Of a stretch of DNA of 35,838 nucleotides, positions 29,077 through 35,838 are shown one piece after another. Each line of letters opens with the position of its first letter. Position 1 is the first letter of the stretch. The position numbers and the translations under genes were made by a program. Source of the stretch: a virus. The notes under the pieces are model-generated. The model saw only the letters and a program-made list of their open reading frames with translations, was not told the DNA's origin and searched no databases. The stretch is from positions 1 through 35,838 of the IMG/VR virus record IMGVR_UViG_3300010970_000028. One strand, given 5' to 3'.

Positions 29077-29078
29077 TT

Positions 29079-29699
29079 CTACCCCAGTGTTCTTACTCGT
29101 GCAGTCAAAGAACCGCCCGATGTTGTGCTTCTGTCGTCTGCAAGTTGCAGTTGCTCTATCCCTGCAAGGTACAAAGAAGACCAAACTGCAATACGCGCAT
29201 CATCCTGTAGGTAAGGCGCTGCCTGTAGGAGTGAACCATACAGATAGATGTCAGGCGATGAAGTCAGAAGCCAATTTGACGCTACTGAACTTGACAACTT
29301 AGACAACTTTGCGTAGTAAGTAAGTTCTCCGGTGTACGTTGCATCAGGGGTTGGAACAACGCGAAGTTGATTCCCTACAACGCTGAAATAAGTTGGCTTT
29401 CCTGCCGCGTTTGTACGTGATGCCAATATATCCAATGAGTCAATTGTCTCAAACTGCATCGGAGTCACTGGGTTTGTATTTAACTTGAAAGACCTTGCCT
29501 CAAGAAAATTGTCAGGGACTGCGCTGTACTCGCTATTGATGTACGCATCTGCACGAAGCAACATCTGCCGCGTGCGCAGATTACGCTCAATCTGTGCCTC
29601 TGCCAGCGAGATGAAGTCAGGGATTGTGGCCGTCAGGTCTGCACGGACAAGCCAATCTGCAATAGATGCCTTGAGTTCTGTGTATGTCGTGAGAGCCAT
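29079..29699 (-). CDS. Head-tail adaptor (SU10 adaptor-like)
   Basis: A 206-residue connector protein. MALTTYTELKASIADWLVRA, DLTATIPDFISLAEAQIERN, LRTRQMLLRADAYINSEYSA followed by VPDNFLEARSF match the helical N-terminal part of SU10-type adaptors. The protein should attach under the portal ring and carry the short tail. A beta-rich central part and the helical C-terminal part (LLQAAPYLQDDARIAVWSSL) follow. Its position between capsid genes and fibre genes agrees. It starts one base inside the glycosyltransferase stop. Confidence 0.85.
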   Translation of the reverse strand: MALTTYTELKASIADWLVRADLTATIPDFISLAEAQIERNLRTRQMLLRADAYINSEYSAVPDNFLEARSFKLNTNPVTPMQFETIDSLDILASRTNAAGKPTYFSVVGNQLRVVPTPDATYTGELTYYAKLSKLSSSVASNWLLTSSPDIYLYGSLLQAAPYLQDDARIAVWSSLYLAGIEQLQLADDRSTTSGGSLTARVRTLG

Positions 29700-30355
29700 T
29701 AGGTAGCCTTTTCCTTTTCCTCAAGGTCGCGCATGACCCATGTGTGATCGTGCTTGAATTCAAACGTACCGATGTGGCCAATCTCTTTGGACACGTCGTG
29801 GTCAATCCATATCTTAAACCCTGCGGCCTGTGCCTTGCGGCAGAAGAAAATGTCTTCACCGATGTAGCCACGCTTATCGGTGCGCCAGGGAGTCTCAAAC
29901 CAAGGCTCTGTCAACGCCTCAAATACTTTGCGCTTGATTAGCATCACGCCCATCCCGATGCTTCCAACTTCCTCAACGCCAGTGGATTCGGGCATCGTGT
30001 AGACCAACTCGCGCTCTCCGTCAGGACCGTATTTCTGAGCAGTTGGTCCTGTAGGCATCCTGCGACGTGCGCAGTTGGTGGCCACGATGTCAAGGTCATG
30101 CTTGAGCAGCCGCTCGATCATGTCCTGCGGGAATGTCATGTCGGAGTCAACAAACAAGACGTGGGTGCAGTTCTCCCGCATCGCGTCAAGGCATAGGTCT
30201 GCGCGCTGGTTTTGAATCAGCGTACCCTGCATGATCTTCAGAGCGATAGCGTCTGTGGTGTTTAGCGTGTGGTACGCCACCATGTTGACCATGCAATAGG
30301 TGTAGTTTGCGTGAACCATGTCACGCGCTGGGGTGCAGACTGCAATGTAATTCAT
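29699..30355 (-). CDS. GT2-like glycosyltransferase
   Basis: A 218-residue GT-A fold enzyme. IAVCTPARDMVHANY leads to THVLFVDSDMTFPQDMIERL, where D70-S71-D72 is the DXD motif. VGSIGMGVMLIKRKVFEAL and the acceptor-side GYIGEDIFFCRKAQAAGFKI follow, as in many GT2 proteins. IWIDHDVSKEIGHIGTFEFK gives the late histidines. The gene sits among head-tail genes as a cargo gene. It may glycosylate a virion or host surface structure; the sugar is unknown. It is shorter than many cellular GT2 enzymes (about 250), as usual for phage ones. Confidence 0.88.
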   Translation of the reverse strand: MNYIAVCTPARDMVHANYTYCMVNMVAYHTLNTTDAIALKIMQGTLIQNQRADLCLDAMRENCTHVLFVDSDMTFPQDMIERLLKHDLDIVATNCARRRMPTGPTAQKYGPDGERELVYTMPESTGVEEVGSIGMGVMLIKRKVFEALTEPWFETPWRTDKRGYIGEDIFFCRKAQAAGFKIWIDHDVSKEIGHIGTFEFKHDHTWVMRDLEEKEKAT

Positions 30356-30666
30356 ACTTGTCCTGGGCGAGTTCTAAAGTAGCGGTTTTCGGGGTCGTTC
30401 AACCAGCGCTTCATATACGCTGGATCGTCCAACTTTCCCTGTGCCTTGAGGTCAAAGTAGATGCTCAAAGGGATGCTTGCGACCTTGTTCCACTCGCCAT
30501 ATTTGGAGTGCTTCTCTTGCAGGTTGAAGTCCTGCTTGTTCTCTTCAATGATCGCAGTGATGTCCTGCTTAGTCTCAATGGTCGCCTCGTCGGTTTCCGT
30601 GTTGTAGTGCCATGTGCGATTGATGCCCAAGGCATCATTGCGATCAAAATGTTTGGATTCAATCAT
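30352..30666 (-). CDS. Conserved structural-module protein, 104 residues
   Basis: A 104-residue protein with the pattern HYNTETDEATIETKQDITAI, EWNKVASIPLSIYFDLKAQG, WLNDPENRYFRTRPGQV. I recognise this from head modules of many marine and freshwater phages. No function has been set. It follows the capsid gene terminator and is coupled to the glycosyltransferase by ATGA. It may be a minor head, decoration or neck factor. The closing FRTRPG motif suggests a conserved contact site. Confidence 0.8.
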   Translation of the reverse strand: MIESKHFDRNDALGINRTWHYNTETDEATIETKQDITAIIEENKQDFNLQEKHSKYGEWNKVASIPLSIYFDLKAQGKLDDPAYMKRWLNDPENRYFRTRPGQV

Positions 30667-30668
30667 GT

Positions 30669-30692
30669 AAAAAAGAGCCAGGTTTCCCTGGC
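30669..30692 (-). terminator. Intrinsic terminator after the major capsid gene
   Basis: On the minus strand GCCAGG, a GAAA loop and CCTGGC form a 6-bp stem. It is followed by TC and six T, 15 bases after the capsid stop and just before the ATG of the next gene (the T run ends 3 bases before it). It should lower transcription downstream of the capsid gene so that capsid protein is made in excess. Confidence 0.85.
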
Positions 30693-30706
30693 CCTTTCCT
30701 TTTACT

Positions 30707-31669
30707 TTAAGAAGTAATCAAGTCAGCGGCGATGCCATGAGCATCTTCCGCCAACACCTTGTGACCCCACTCGACGATCAACATACGCTTCTCAGCGTCG
30801 CCGGTCTTAGCCAACTCAACTTGTTGGTAAGGACGGAGAACGGTCATCTTTGCGTAATCAGGATCGATCACGAAAGCGTCACGCTCACGTTGGAAGCGGT
30901 TAGGAACCACTTGCACGTTACCGAAGTCGCTGACATAGATGTCTGCTGCGCCAACAATGGTGGCAGGACGAGCGCCGCCATCAATGTTGAAGCGAGAAGA
31001 TGCAATGCCGGAGAAGCCGGATACGCGCTGCTTGTTGACAGGACCAGTCATCAAGATTTTTGGAGTGCCGCCCGAAGTCCATACTTTTTGGATGACATTC
31101 TTCAAAATTGTCTCAGTGAAGGTACGAACGTTGCCATCAGTACGAGCGCTGCTTGGCAGGGTTGTGTACGATGGGTTAGCACCGTTAGTCTGCATATCAA
31201 CGTTGGTCTTCAAGAACGCTTGCAAAGAAGCAGTCGCACGAGCAGTAGTTGTGTTACCAGCGGCAGCAACTGCGCTGTTCAACATGCTGAACTCTTGGTC
31301 ACGCTTCAACTCAGAGCCGCGCTTGGCGATCTGATAAGCCAACTCAGAGCGACGGCCAGCCTTGTTGACTGTCTCTTCAGTTGCGGACAACACGATAGTC
31401 TTGCGAGAGATTTGCGCGTAGTTTTGCAAACGAACAGTGGCAGTCACTGAGTCGAACGATGTAACGTCATCACCCTCTAACTGTGCGTTAGCAGCAGCAG
31501 CGGCGAGTACGTCGGTTTGCCATTCGTACAGGCTGTTAGAAACATTCTCACGTCCAATGTTGGACATGTAAGGTGTCTCTTCAGGAGAGATGTTGGTGAT
31601 TACATTGGAAAGGTCTTCACGGATACCCTTGGCAGAGTAGGTGGTGAAGGTATTAGCAACAATAGCCAT
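30707..31669 (-). CDS. Major capsid protein (SU10-type/DUF5309-like)
   Basis: A 320-residue capsid subunit. TTYSAKGIREDLSNVITNIS, PEETPYMSNIGRENVSNSLY, EWQTDVLAAAA at the start, then the E-loop-like region (YAQISRKTIVLSATEETVNK, GRRSELAYQIAKRGSELKRD) and the C-terminal part (FVIDPDYAKMTVLRPYQQVE) match the SU10-type capsid family (HK97 fold). The gene is just after the scaffold gene (9 bases), and a terminator follows it, as is common for abundant capsid proteins. Confidence 0.93.
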   Translation of the reverse strand: MAIVANTFTTYSAKGIREDLSNVITNISPEETPYMSNIGRENVSNSLYEWQTDVLAAAAANAQLEGDDVTSFDSVTATVRLQNYAQISRKTIVLSATEETVNKAGRRSELAYQIAKRGSELKRDQEFSMLNSAVAAAGNTTTARATASLQAFLKTNVDMQTNGANPSYTTLPSSARTDGNVRTFTETILKNVIQKVWTSGGTPKILMTGPVNKQRVSGFSGIASSRFNIDGGARPATIVGAADIYVSDFGNVQVVPNRFQRERDAFVIDPDYAKMTVLRPYQQVELAKTGDAEKRMLIVEWGHKVLAEDAHGIAADLITS

Positions 31670-31678
31670 TTAAGTGCC

Positions 31679-32674
31679 TCATTTCAATAAAAGTTCAATT
31701 GCGGATGCCGCGTCTTGGACGCGACCAGTTTTTGCAAGACGCTTTTGTGCGAGAGTATTTCCAGTTGACTGAGAGACGCGACCTGCTGCACCAGGCTTGG
31801 CAGGGCGAGGACCGTTGTTGACTACCGGTTTGATGTTGCCTCTCTTGGCCATCATCTGCTCGTACAGGGCTGCTTTACGCAGTACTGATACGACTCGGTG
31901 GTCGAATATGTTCTTCAGTTCATCAGGTGCAAATCCAGCCTTTTGGCCAAACTCGATCAGCATGGACTTCTCGGCTTTTGCCTTCTCAGGATCGCTCCAT
32001 TGAGGCAATGCCTTCAGCAACTGCTCTTGCTCGTGAGCGAGAAACTGTTGCATCGTCTGTGCTTGCTCCTGCTGTGAAATCTGATTAAGCCGTTGCTGTT
32101 CGGATTGAATAGCACGTGCCTTCTCTTGGTTTTCACGCATCACCTCTTTCTGCCGCACCCATTCGATGGGGTCCTCTTGGTAGAGGCGGTCCCAGTCGAT
32201 CTGTGGCTCGGCTGCTTGCTGAACTTGAACTTGCAACGCTCCAAGTAACTGTGCGTACTGACTACGCTCGGCACGGATTGCTTCAGCCTCTTGCTCGACT
32301 TGCTTTCGCACTTCGGCAATTTGCTGGGTCTTCCGTGTGTAGTCCTGGGTTCGTGAGTAACCTTTTTGGAGTTCATCCAAAGTCACAGAGACTTCTTGTC
32401 CGTCAACTTTGACGGTGAAGGTCTGAGGCTGGTCTTCCTCCTCGGATTCATCACTTTCTTCAGACTGTTCATCGTTCGTGTCATCATCGGATGCGTCTGC
32501 ACTCTCCGATAACTCTTCGTCCAATGCCGCTGAGTCGGATTGCTCCTCCTCTACTTGCGCCTCGTCAATTGACTGTTCTCCCTCATCGGGCAGTATTGAA
32601 GAGATTGCACTCACCGCTTCGGTGATACTCATAGGCCCTGCTTGGACACTTCCTTGTGGGGTTGGTGTTGACAT
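31679..32674 (-). CDS. Capsid scaffolding protein
   Basis: A 331-residue protein. The N-terminal 85 residues are extremely acidic (EQSIDEAQVEEEQSDSAALD, DDDTNDEQSEESDESEEEDQ). A short folded patch TFTVKVDGQEVSVTLDELQK is next. A long coiled coil (RKTQQIAEVRKQVEQEAEAI, QEKARAIQSEQQRLNQISQQ) and a basic C terminus (NGPRPAKPGAAGRVSQ) that may dock on the capsid follow. Location between portal and capsid gene and this composition are typical of scaffold proteins. It is probably lost from the mature head. Confidence 0.88.
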   Translation of the reverse strand: MSTPTPQGSVQAGPMSITEAVSAISSILPDEGEQSIDEAQVEEEQSDSAALDEELSESADASDDDTNDEQSEESDESEEEDQPQTFTVKVDGQEVSVTLDELQKGYSRTQDYTRKTQQIAEVRKQVEQEAEAIRAERSQYAQLLGALQVQVQQAAEPQIDWDRLYQEDPIEWVRQKEVMRENQEKARAIQSEQQRLNQISQQEQAQTMQQFLAHEQEQLLKALPQWSDPEKAKAEKSMLIEFGQKAGFAPDELKNIFDHRVVSVLRKAALYEQMMAKRGNIKPVVNNGPRPAKPGAAGRVSQSTGNTLAQKRLAKTGRVQDAASAIELLLK

Positions 32675-32688
32675 GGGTTCTTTCTAAA

Positions 32689-32943
32689 TTACTTGCTGAC
32701 ACGCTCAATGGCACGCTGTGCCACCTTCGCGTTGTCCATCATTTTCGATAATTCTATTTTCAGGTTCTCAATTGCCTTGAGCATTGACCAGGCGATCTCT
32801 CGCTTGGCAGCCTCCTCCGGCTTAGTAGACCTAAAAACCCAAACCTGATCTGCCTCCATCTTGTTGATGGCAGTGTTGAAGGACTCGTCCTCCAAAAACT
32901 GCTTGGCCTTCAAGCCCTTGCGAACTATTTCTTCATCACTCAT
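32689..32943 (-). CDS. Small helical protein between portal and scaffold
   Basis: An 84-residue, mostly helical charged protein (DEEIVRKGLKAKQFLEDESF, NTAINKMEADQVWVFRSTKP, AAKREIAWSMLKAIENLKIE). It starts one base after the portal stop and lies 14 bases before scaffold. The same sort of small protein stands between portal and scaffold in related phages, so an assembly or minor head role is likely. No known domain. Confidence 0.8.
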   Translation of the reverse strand: MSDEEIVRKGLKAKQFLEDESFNTAINKMEADQVWVFRSTKPEEAAKREIAWSMLKAIENLKIELSKMMDNAKVAQRAIERVSK

Positions 32944-35124
32944 TTACGCCATTCCTGTAGGGTTGATGGGCGCAGCCATTGGTTGCATCGCCTGATTAAC
33001 GATGGTCGCCTGTTGCTGCAATACTTCTCGATCCATGTCCTGCGCAGCCTTAATCTCCGCAGTACTGATCTGTGTGTTGTACTTTAACTCAAGTTCGTAT
33101 TTCTTTAGTAGTCCATCTTGGGCTAATTGGTCACGACGGAAGTCGTCGTCACGAATCATCTGATCGCGCTTGAGTTCCAACTCGGCGGCTTTCTTCTGAA
33201 TGTCGGCCTCAATAGACTTAGCCTGGACCTGCGCCAGCACCTCTTCAGGGGTTGGTTTTGGTGCTGGTGGGGCTGGCGGCTGGTAGTCGGCTGGGATGGC
33301 GTTGAAGTACTGGCTGGTGTCGGCAAAGCCGGACATTTCCACGATCTTGCGCAATGTGTAGGCGTACTGGGACGGGGTCACCAGCGGGTTCTGTGGTCCG
33401 AGTTGGGTGAGTGCCTCCTGCTGCTTTCCTGAGATCATCATCAGGGCTTGCATACGCTCGTTTAGGTCGCCGTTGCCAAGGCCGATGTTGATGTTCACGT
33501 CCATGTTGGAGTTCCACGCGCGGGGGTCGATCTCTACAAACTCGTTGCGCAGACGGATCATGCGGGGCTTGTCCTGGTGCGTGGTCATCAAGAACAGGAT
33601 TCCCTTGAAGAGTTTCTTCATGCCCTCGGCCATCAGGCGCGCAGTAAGTTCAATGCGACCTTGGCTTGCGCTGATGGTGGCGTTGACTGCCGCCTTGGTG
33701 CTGGACTGCAACGCGTCAGCGTTTAGACCCATCGCGGCCTTGCTCATTCCGGTGCGGTCTTCCTTGATGGAGTCGATGTAGTCGAGCATCGGGAAGGCTG
33801 CCTGGCCAACAAACGGGGTGGAGAACGGCTGAACCATGCCAGGCGCACGCATACGGATGACGGCTCCAGTCTCGTTGTTCAGCACGTCATCCATGTTGAC
33901 CTGGCCCTCGACCACCGCAGTGCGGGGGTGGATAGCCTGCGCCAACGAGTCAAGGGTGTTGCGCAGAATCTCGGACTTGATCTCTTGGATGTCGTGCGTG
34001 ATGTCAAAAATGGACATCGCCTCAAGTGGTGAGGTGTGTGGTTCGGGGTCGCAGGGGAAGTCCACAAACGGGATGTAAGACGCTGGTAAGTTTCGGACAA
34101 CTTTGTATCCGGCTCCGATGCAGCAAATCTTGCGCAACTCAGGGATGCCGTCTCCGTCATAGTCAACGCGTGAGTACGCCTCAATGTACAAGACGCGGCG
34201 CTGCATTGGGTTGGCAGAGTCGCTGGTTCCAAAGGTGGTGGACAGGGGCTGGCGCGCCAGGTACTCCTCGTTGTTGTCCAGGTCGGTGGAACTGATGTTC
34301 TCCTCAATCTCGTCCTCGTCGTAGCCCATTGCGATCAACTCGGCTACTGTGGCCATCTTGCGGTGGGCGATGATTGCTGCGTCGTCAAACGAGCGAGCGC
34401 GGCGGTCAAGCAGCAACTCTTCGGGTGGCACGGCCATGACCTTGATACGGCCATCCTTTAGCACGCGCTTGATCTGCACGTCGTGCAGCATCGGCTGGGG
34501 AAGAAGCGGACCAAGCTGGCCAGTCACAGGATCAATGCTTTGAATTCCTGGAGACATTGGGTCAGGGTACGAGACGACGATCTTGACCTCGGCGGCCTCG
34601 CCTTCTAGCACTTGAAGGGTTTGGTCATCCAGTCCGCTGTACTCTTCGATTCGGACGCTTTCCACGTCTTCCCACCAGTACTTTGCGATTCCGCACTTGC
34701 GCACCAGCGCGTCTTTGAAGATCGCGTAGGTAGTCATGAAGCCGTTGTTGTCTTTGTTGAATACAAAGTTGGCGTAGTCGGTTGCTTGCTTGGAACCCTC
34801 CACGTCTTCAGGACCTTCGGGGGTGTACTCAACAACGTTCTCACTTCCAAAGAAGACACGCATCAGGCTGGGCAGCATCGCGCTGACGGTGTCGCGCACC
34901 TCCATCGCCACGACCTGGGAACGTCCCTCTTCCTCATTCCCGAAGGGATCGCCACGGTAGTACTCAGTCCCACGGGCGCGGGTTGGGGAAATATCGGTGT
35001 CGATATAACTGATCGCGTCGGTGATGTCCTGCGTGATGATGCTCTGCAACTCGTCATCGTCCATCGGCTCTTTGGCTGCGATGTCGGTGCTTGGGATGTC
35101 AATTGGGAGATCGTTCATGTTCAT
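32944..35124 (-). CDS. Portal protein (P22/SU10-like)
   Basis: A 726-residue protein that forms the 12-fold ring through which DNA enters and leaves. Recognised stretches are RARGTEYYRGDPFGNEEEGR and VVAMEVRDTVSAMLPSLMRV. The stem-like central region has DFPCDPEPHTSPLEAMSIFD, HDIQEIKSEILRNTLDSLAQ and SIKEDRTGMSKAAMGLNADA. A long helical C-terminal barrel (EADIQKKAAELELKRDQMIR) ends in QAMQPMAAPINPTGMA. Size matches P22 portal (725). It overlaps the methyltransferase by ATGA and precedes the scaffold and capsid genes in the normal order. Confidence 0.95.
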   Translation of the reverse strand: MNMNDLPIDIPSTDIAAKEPMDDDELQSIITQDITDAISYIDTDISPTRARGTEYYRGDPFGNEEEGRSQVVAMEVRDTVSAMLPSLMRVFFGSENVVEYTPEGPEDVEGSKQATDYANFVFNKDNNGFMTTYAIFKDALVRKCGIAKYWWEDVESVRIEEYSGLDDQTLQVLEGEAAEVKIVVSYPDPMSPGIQSIDPVTGQLGPLLPQPMLHDVQIKRVLKDGRIKVMAVPPEELLLDRRARSFDDAAIIAHRKMATVAELIAMGYDEDEIEENISSTDLDNNEEYLARQPLSTTFGTSDSANPMQRRVLYIEAYSRVDYDGDGIPELRKICCIGAGYKVVRNLPASYIPFVDFPCDPEPHTSPLEAMSIFDITHDIQEIKSEILRNTLDSLAQAIHPRTAVVEGQVNMDDVLNNETGAVIRMRAPGMVQPFSTPFVGQAAFPMLDYIDSIKEDRTGMSKAAMGLNADALQSSTKAAVNATISASQGRIELTARLMAEGMKKLFKGILFLMTTHQDKPRMIRLRNEFVEIDPRAWNSNMDVNINIGLGNGDLNERMQALMMISGKQQEALTQLGPQNPLVTPSQYAYTLRKIVEMSGFADTSQYFNAIPADYQPPAPPAPKPTPEEVLAQVQAKSIEADIQKKAAELELKRDQMIRDDDFRRDQLAQDGLLKKYELELKYNTQISTAEIKAAQDMDREVLQQQATIVNQAMQPMAAPINPTGMA

Positions 35125-35615
35125 ATCGGTACTTTCTTCAAGATCACGTACATGGAGTCAACGGCACGGGGCGTGCGCATCAGTTCCTCTTGGGGTAATT
35201 CTAGGCTAGCGCCGTACTTGCTGAGTCTGCACTCAAGGTGCGTCATTTGGAATTTGGTGTCCTTCCAGCCCAAGTACCACGACCACTCGCAGTAGTAGAG
35301 CCACGACTTCTCGTTGAAGGCGCGGACGTGCGTCGGGTCTTGCCAAGCGCCCAGGCTCAAGTCATACGGGACATGGATGTGCATCTCGCCACCCATCTCA
35401 AGCATATCCCTGCAATTCTTCATCGCAGTCACCAAGTCGGGCAGGTGTTCAAGGACGTCGTTGGCGATGATCTTGGAGAACTTACGGTCAGTGACTACCT
35501 TGCAGATGTCCATGACCCAGTCGGCGCCGACGTCGTCACGGATGTCTGCGTTGACGCAGCCCTCGCGCCGGTCTTTGCCGGAGCCAAGATTAAGAGTTAA
35601 ACCAGTCTGCTGCAT
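35121..35615 (-). CDS. Class I SAM-dependent methyltransferase
   Basis: A 164-residue protein. The start MQQTGLTLNLGSGKDRREG gives motif I (LNLGSG, residues 8-13), NADIRDDVGADWVMDI has the acidic residue that follows strand 2, and IIANDVLEHLPDLVTAM is the D-(V/A)-LEH-(L/I) motif of Methyltransf_11-like enzymes. HIHVPYDLSLGAWQDPTHVR and LECRLSKYGASLELP follow. I start at 35615 because the longer frame to 35768 overlaps the glycosyltransferase. The target is unknown; with the adjacent glycosyltransferase it may act on a sugar or surface glycan. Confidence 0.82.
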   Translation of the reverse strand: MQQTGLTLNLGSGKDRREGCVNADIRDDVGADWVMDICKVVTDRKFSKIIANDVLEHLPDLVTAMKNCRDMLEMGGEMHIHVPYDLSLGAWQDPTHVRAFNEKSWLYYCEWSWYLGWKDTKFQMTHLECRLSKYGASLELPQEELMRTPRAVDSMYVILKKVPI

Positions 35616-35838
35616 ATTTCGGCCTGTTTTCAATGATCCACGGCTTGGCCTGGGCGACCAGTTTTTCTCCGTCAAGGCCAATAGTTTGTGAACCAATGTG
35701 GTGAACGTAGGATCGGGATAGGTAGTGCTGGAACCCAGCGGCGCGTAAGTCTTCACAGTGGACGTCATCGGAGTACCAGTTCAAGGGTGGGAACTTGAAC
35801 GTGTTCCACGCCTCGTCGCTGATCCACCCGAATATCGG
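35590..35838 (-). CDS. Glycosyltransferase-like protein, C-terminal part (joins 441-1)
   Basis: Eighty-two residues to the stop at 35590, entering in frame from base 35838. The first residues (PIFGWISDEAWNTFKFPP) lead into LNWYSDDVHCEDLRAAGFQH, YLSRSYVHHIGSQTIG, the C-terminal motif set of phage GT-A glycosyltransferases (acidic residues in YSDD, ED.RAAG, and RSYVHH). The part that should precede it, with the DXD-like N-D-D, is at 1-441. Codon position is kept across the two ends (147 codons plus 83 with stop), which strongly suggests one gene of 229 residues. It overlaps the start of the methyltransferase by 26 bases. Confidence 0.75.
   Translation of the reverse strand, partial: PIFGWISDEAWNTFKFPPLNWYSDDVHCEDLRAAGFQHYLSRSYVHHIGSQTIGLDGEKLVAQAKPWIIENRPKYAADWFNS

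Noticed and set aside
30737-31450. 237-codon plus-strand frame
   Set aside because: Antisense shadow of the major capsid gene, with no recognisable domain.
34612-35295. 227-codon plus-strand frame
   Set aside because: Antisense to the portal and methyltransferase genes; long open frames are expected there by codon bias.
1-35838. Direct terminal repeats at the window ends
   Set aside because: The first and last bases show no shared sequence, so the ends are not phage terminal repeats; the in-frame join suggests trimmed circular assembly instead.

Overview
The window reads as the complete genome of a small tailed phage of about 35.8 kb. It is probably a circular (or circularly permuted) molecule opened inside one gene. 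A glycosyltransferase-like reading frame runs off base 1 on the minus strand (147 codons from 441 to 1). It resumes in the same frame at base 35838 and ends at 35590. Joined, the halves make one coherent protein of 229 residues, and the join also restores the usual head order terS-terL-(accessory genes)-portal-scaffold-major capsid protein. A portal of about 726 residues, a SU10-type capsid protein and adaptor, three large Ala/Gly-rich internal proteins, and no recognisable tape measure, tube or sheath protein suggest a short-tailed podovirus. No integrase, RNA polymerase, DNA polymerase, tRNA, CRISPR array or insertion sequence was seen. The host cannot be named from the sequence; gene style and mixed GC suggest an aquatic proteobacterium, which is only an inference.

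Layout. (A) 10313 down to 3376, minus strand: replication and recombination genes. These are an XRE-type repressor, a RuvC-like resolvase, a small gene, a Cas4/RecB-like nuclease, an SSB-like protein with an acidic tail, a hairpin terminator, a C5-cytosine methyltransferase with a repeated target-recognition region, a TOPRIM primase-helicase, and an unknown 217-residue protein. Between the last two lies a palindrome plus a tandem iteron array (4065-4173), the best origin or operator candidate. (B) 3308 down to 438, minus: terS, a 241-bp noncoding gap with two consensus DnaA boxes, terL, a small DUF6496-like basic protein and a cysteine-rich HiPIP-like protein. (C) Across the ends and 35615 down to 26199: glycosyltransferase, methyltransferase, portal, small protein, scaffold, capsid protein, terminator, head-tail genes including a second glycosyltransferase and a SU10-type adaptor, then fibre and adhesin proteins including a glycine-rich tip-like protein. 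(D) 26202 down to 23273: AT-rich accessory genes, holin-like proteins and an M15 peptidase endolysin. (E) 23273 down to 13902: a jelly-roll-like fibre protein, a P22 gp10-like stabilisation candidate, a GNAT-like protein and four internal virion or structural proteins.

(F) 10535-13942 is the only plus-strand block: fifteen tiny genes, twelve of whose junctions are 4-base ATGA overlaps. It is driven from a sigma70-like promoter (10461-10490) in the divergent region 10314-10534. That region also carries two hairpins, one a minus-strand intrinsic terminator. Five genes shorter than 60 codons were found by reading junctions: four in this cassette (10680-10763, 11872-12042, 12481-12612, 13282-13395) and one in the lysis region (24562-24735).

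How it works together: the divergent region probably sets early expression. The minus-strand replication block primes and unwinds DNA, depends on a host polymerase, and protects the DNA by cytosine methylation. The late minus-strand block builds the head, short tail, ejection apparatus and adhesins and lyses the cell.
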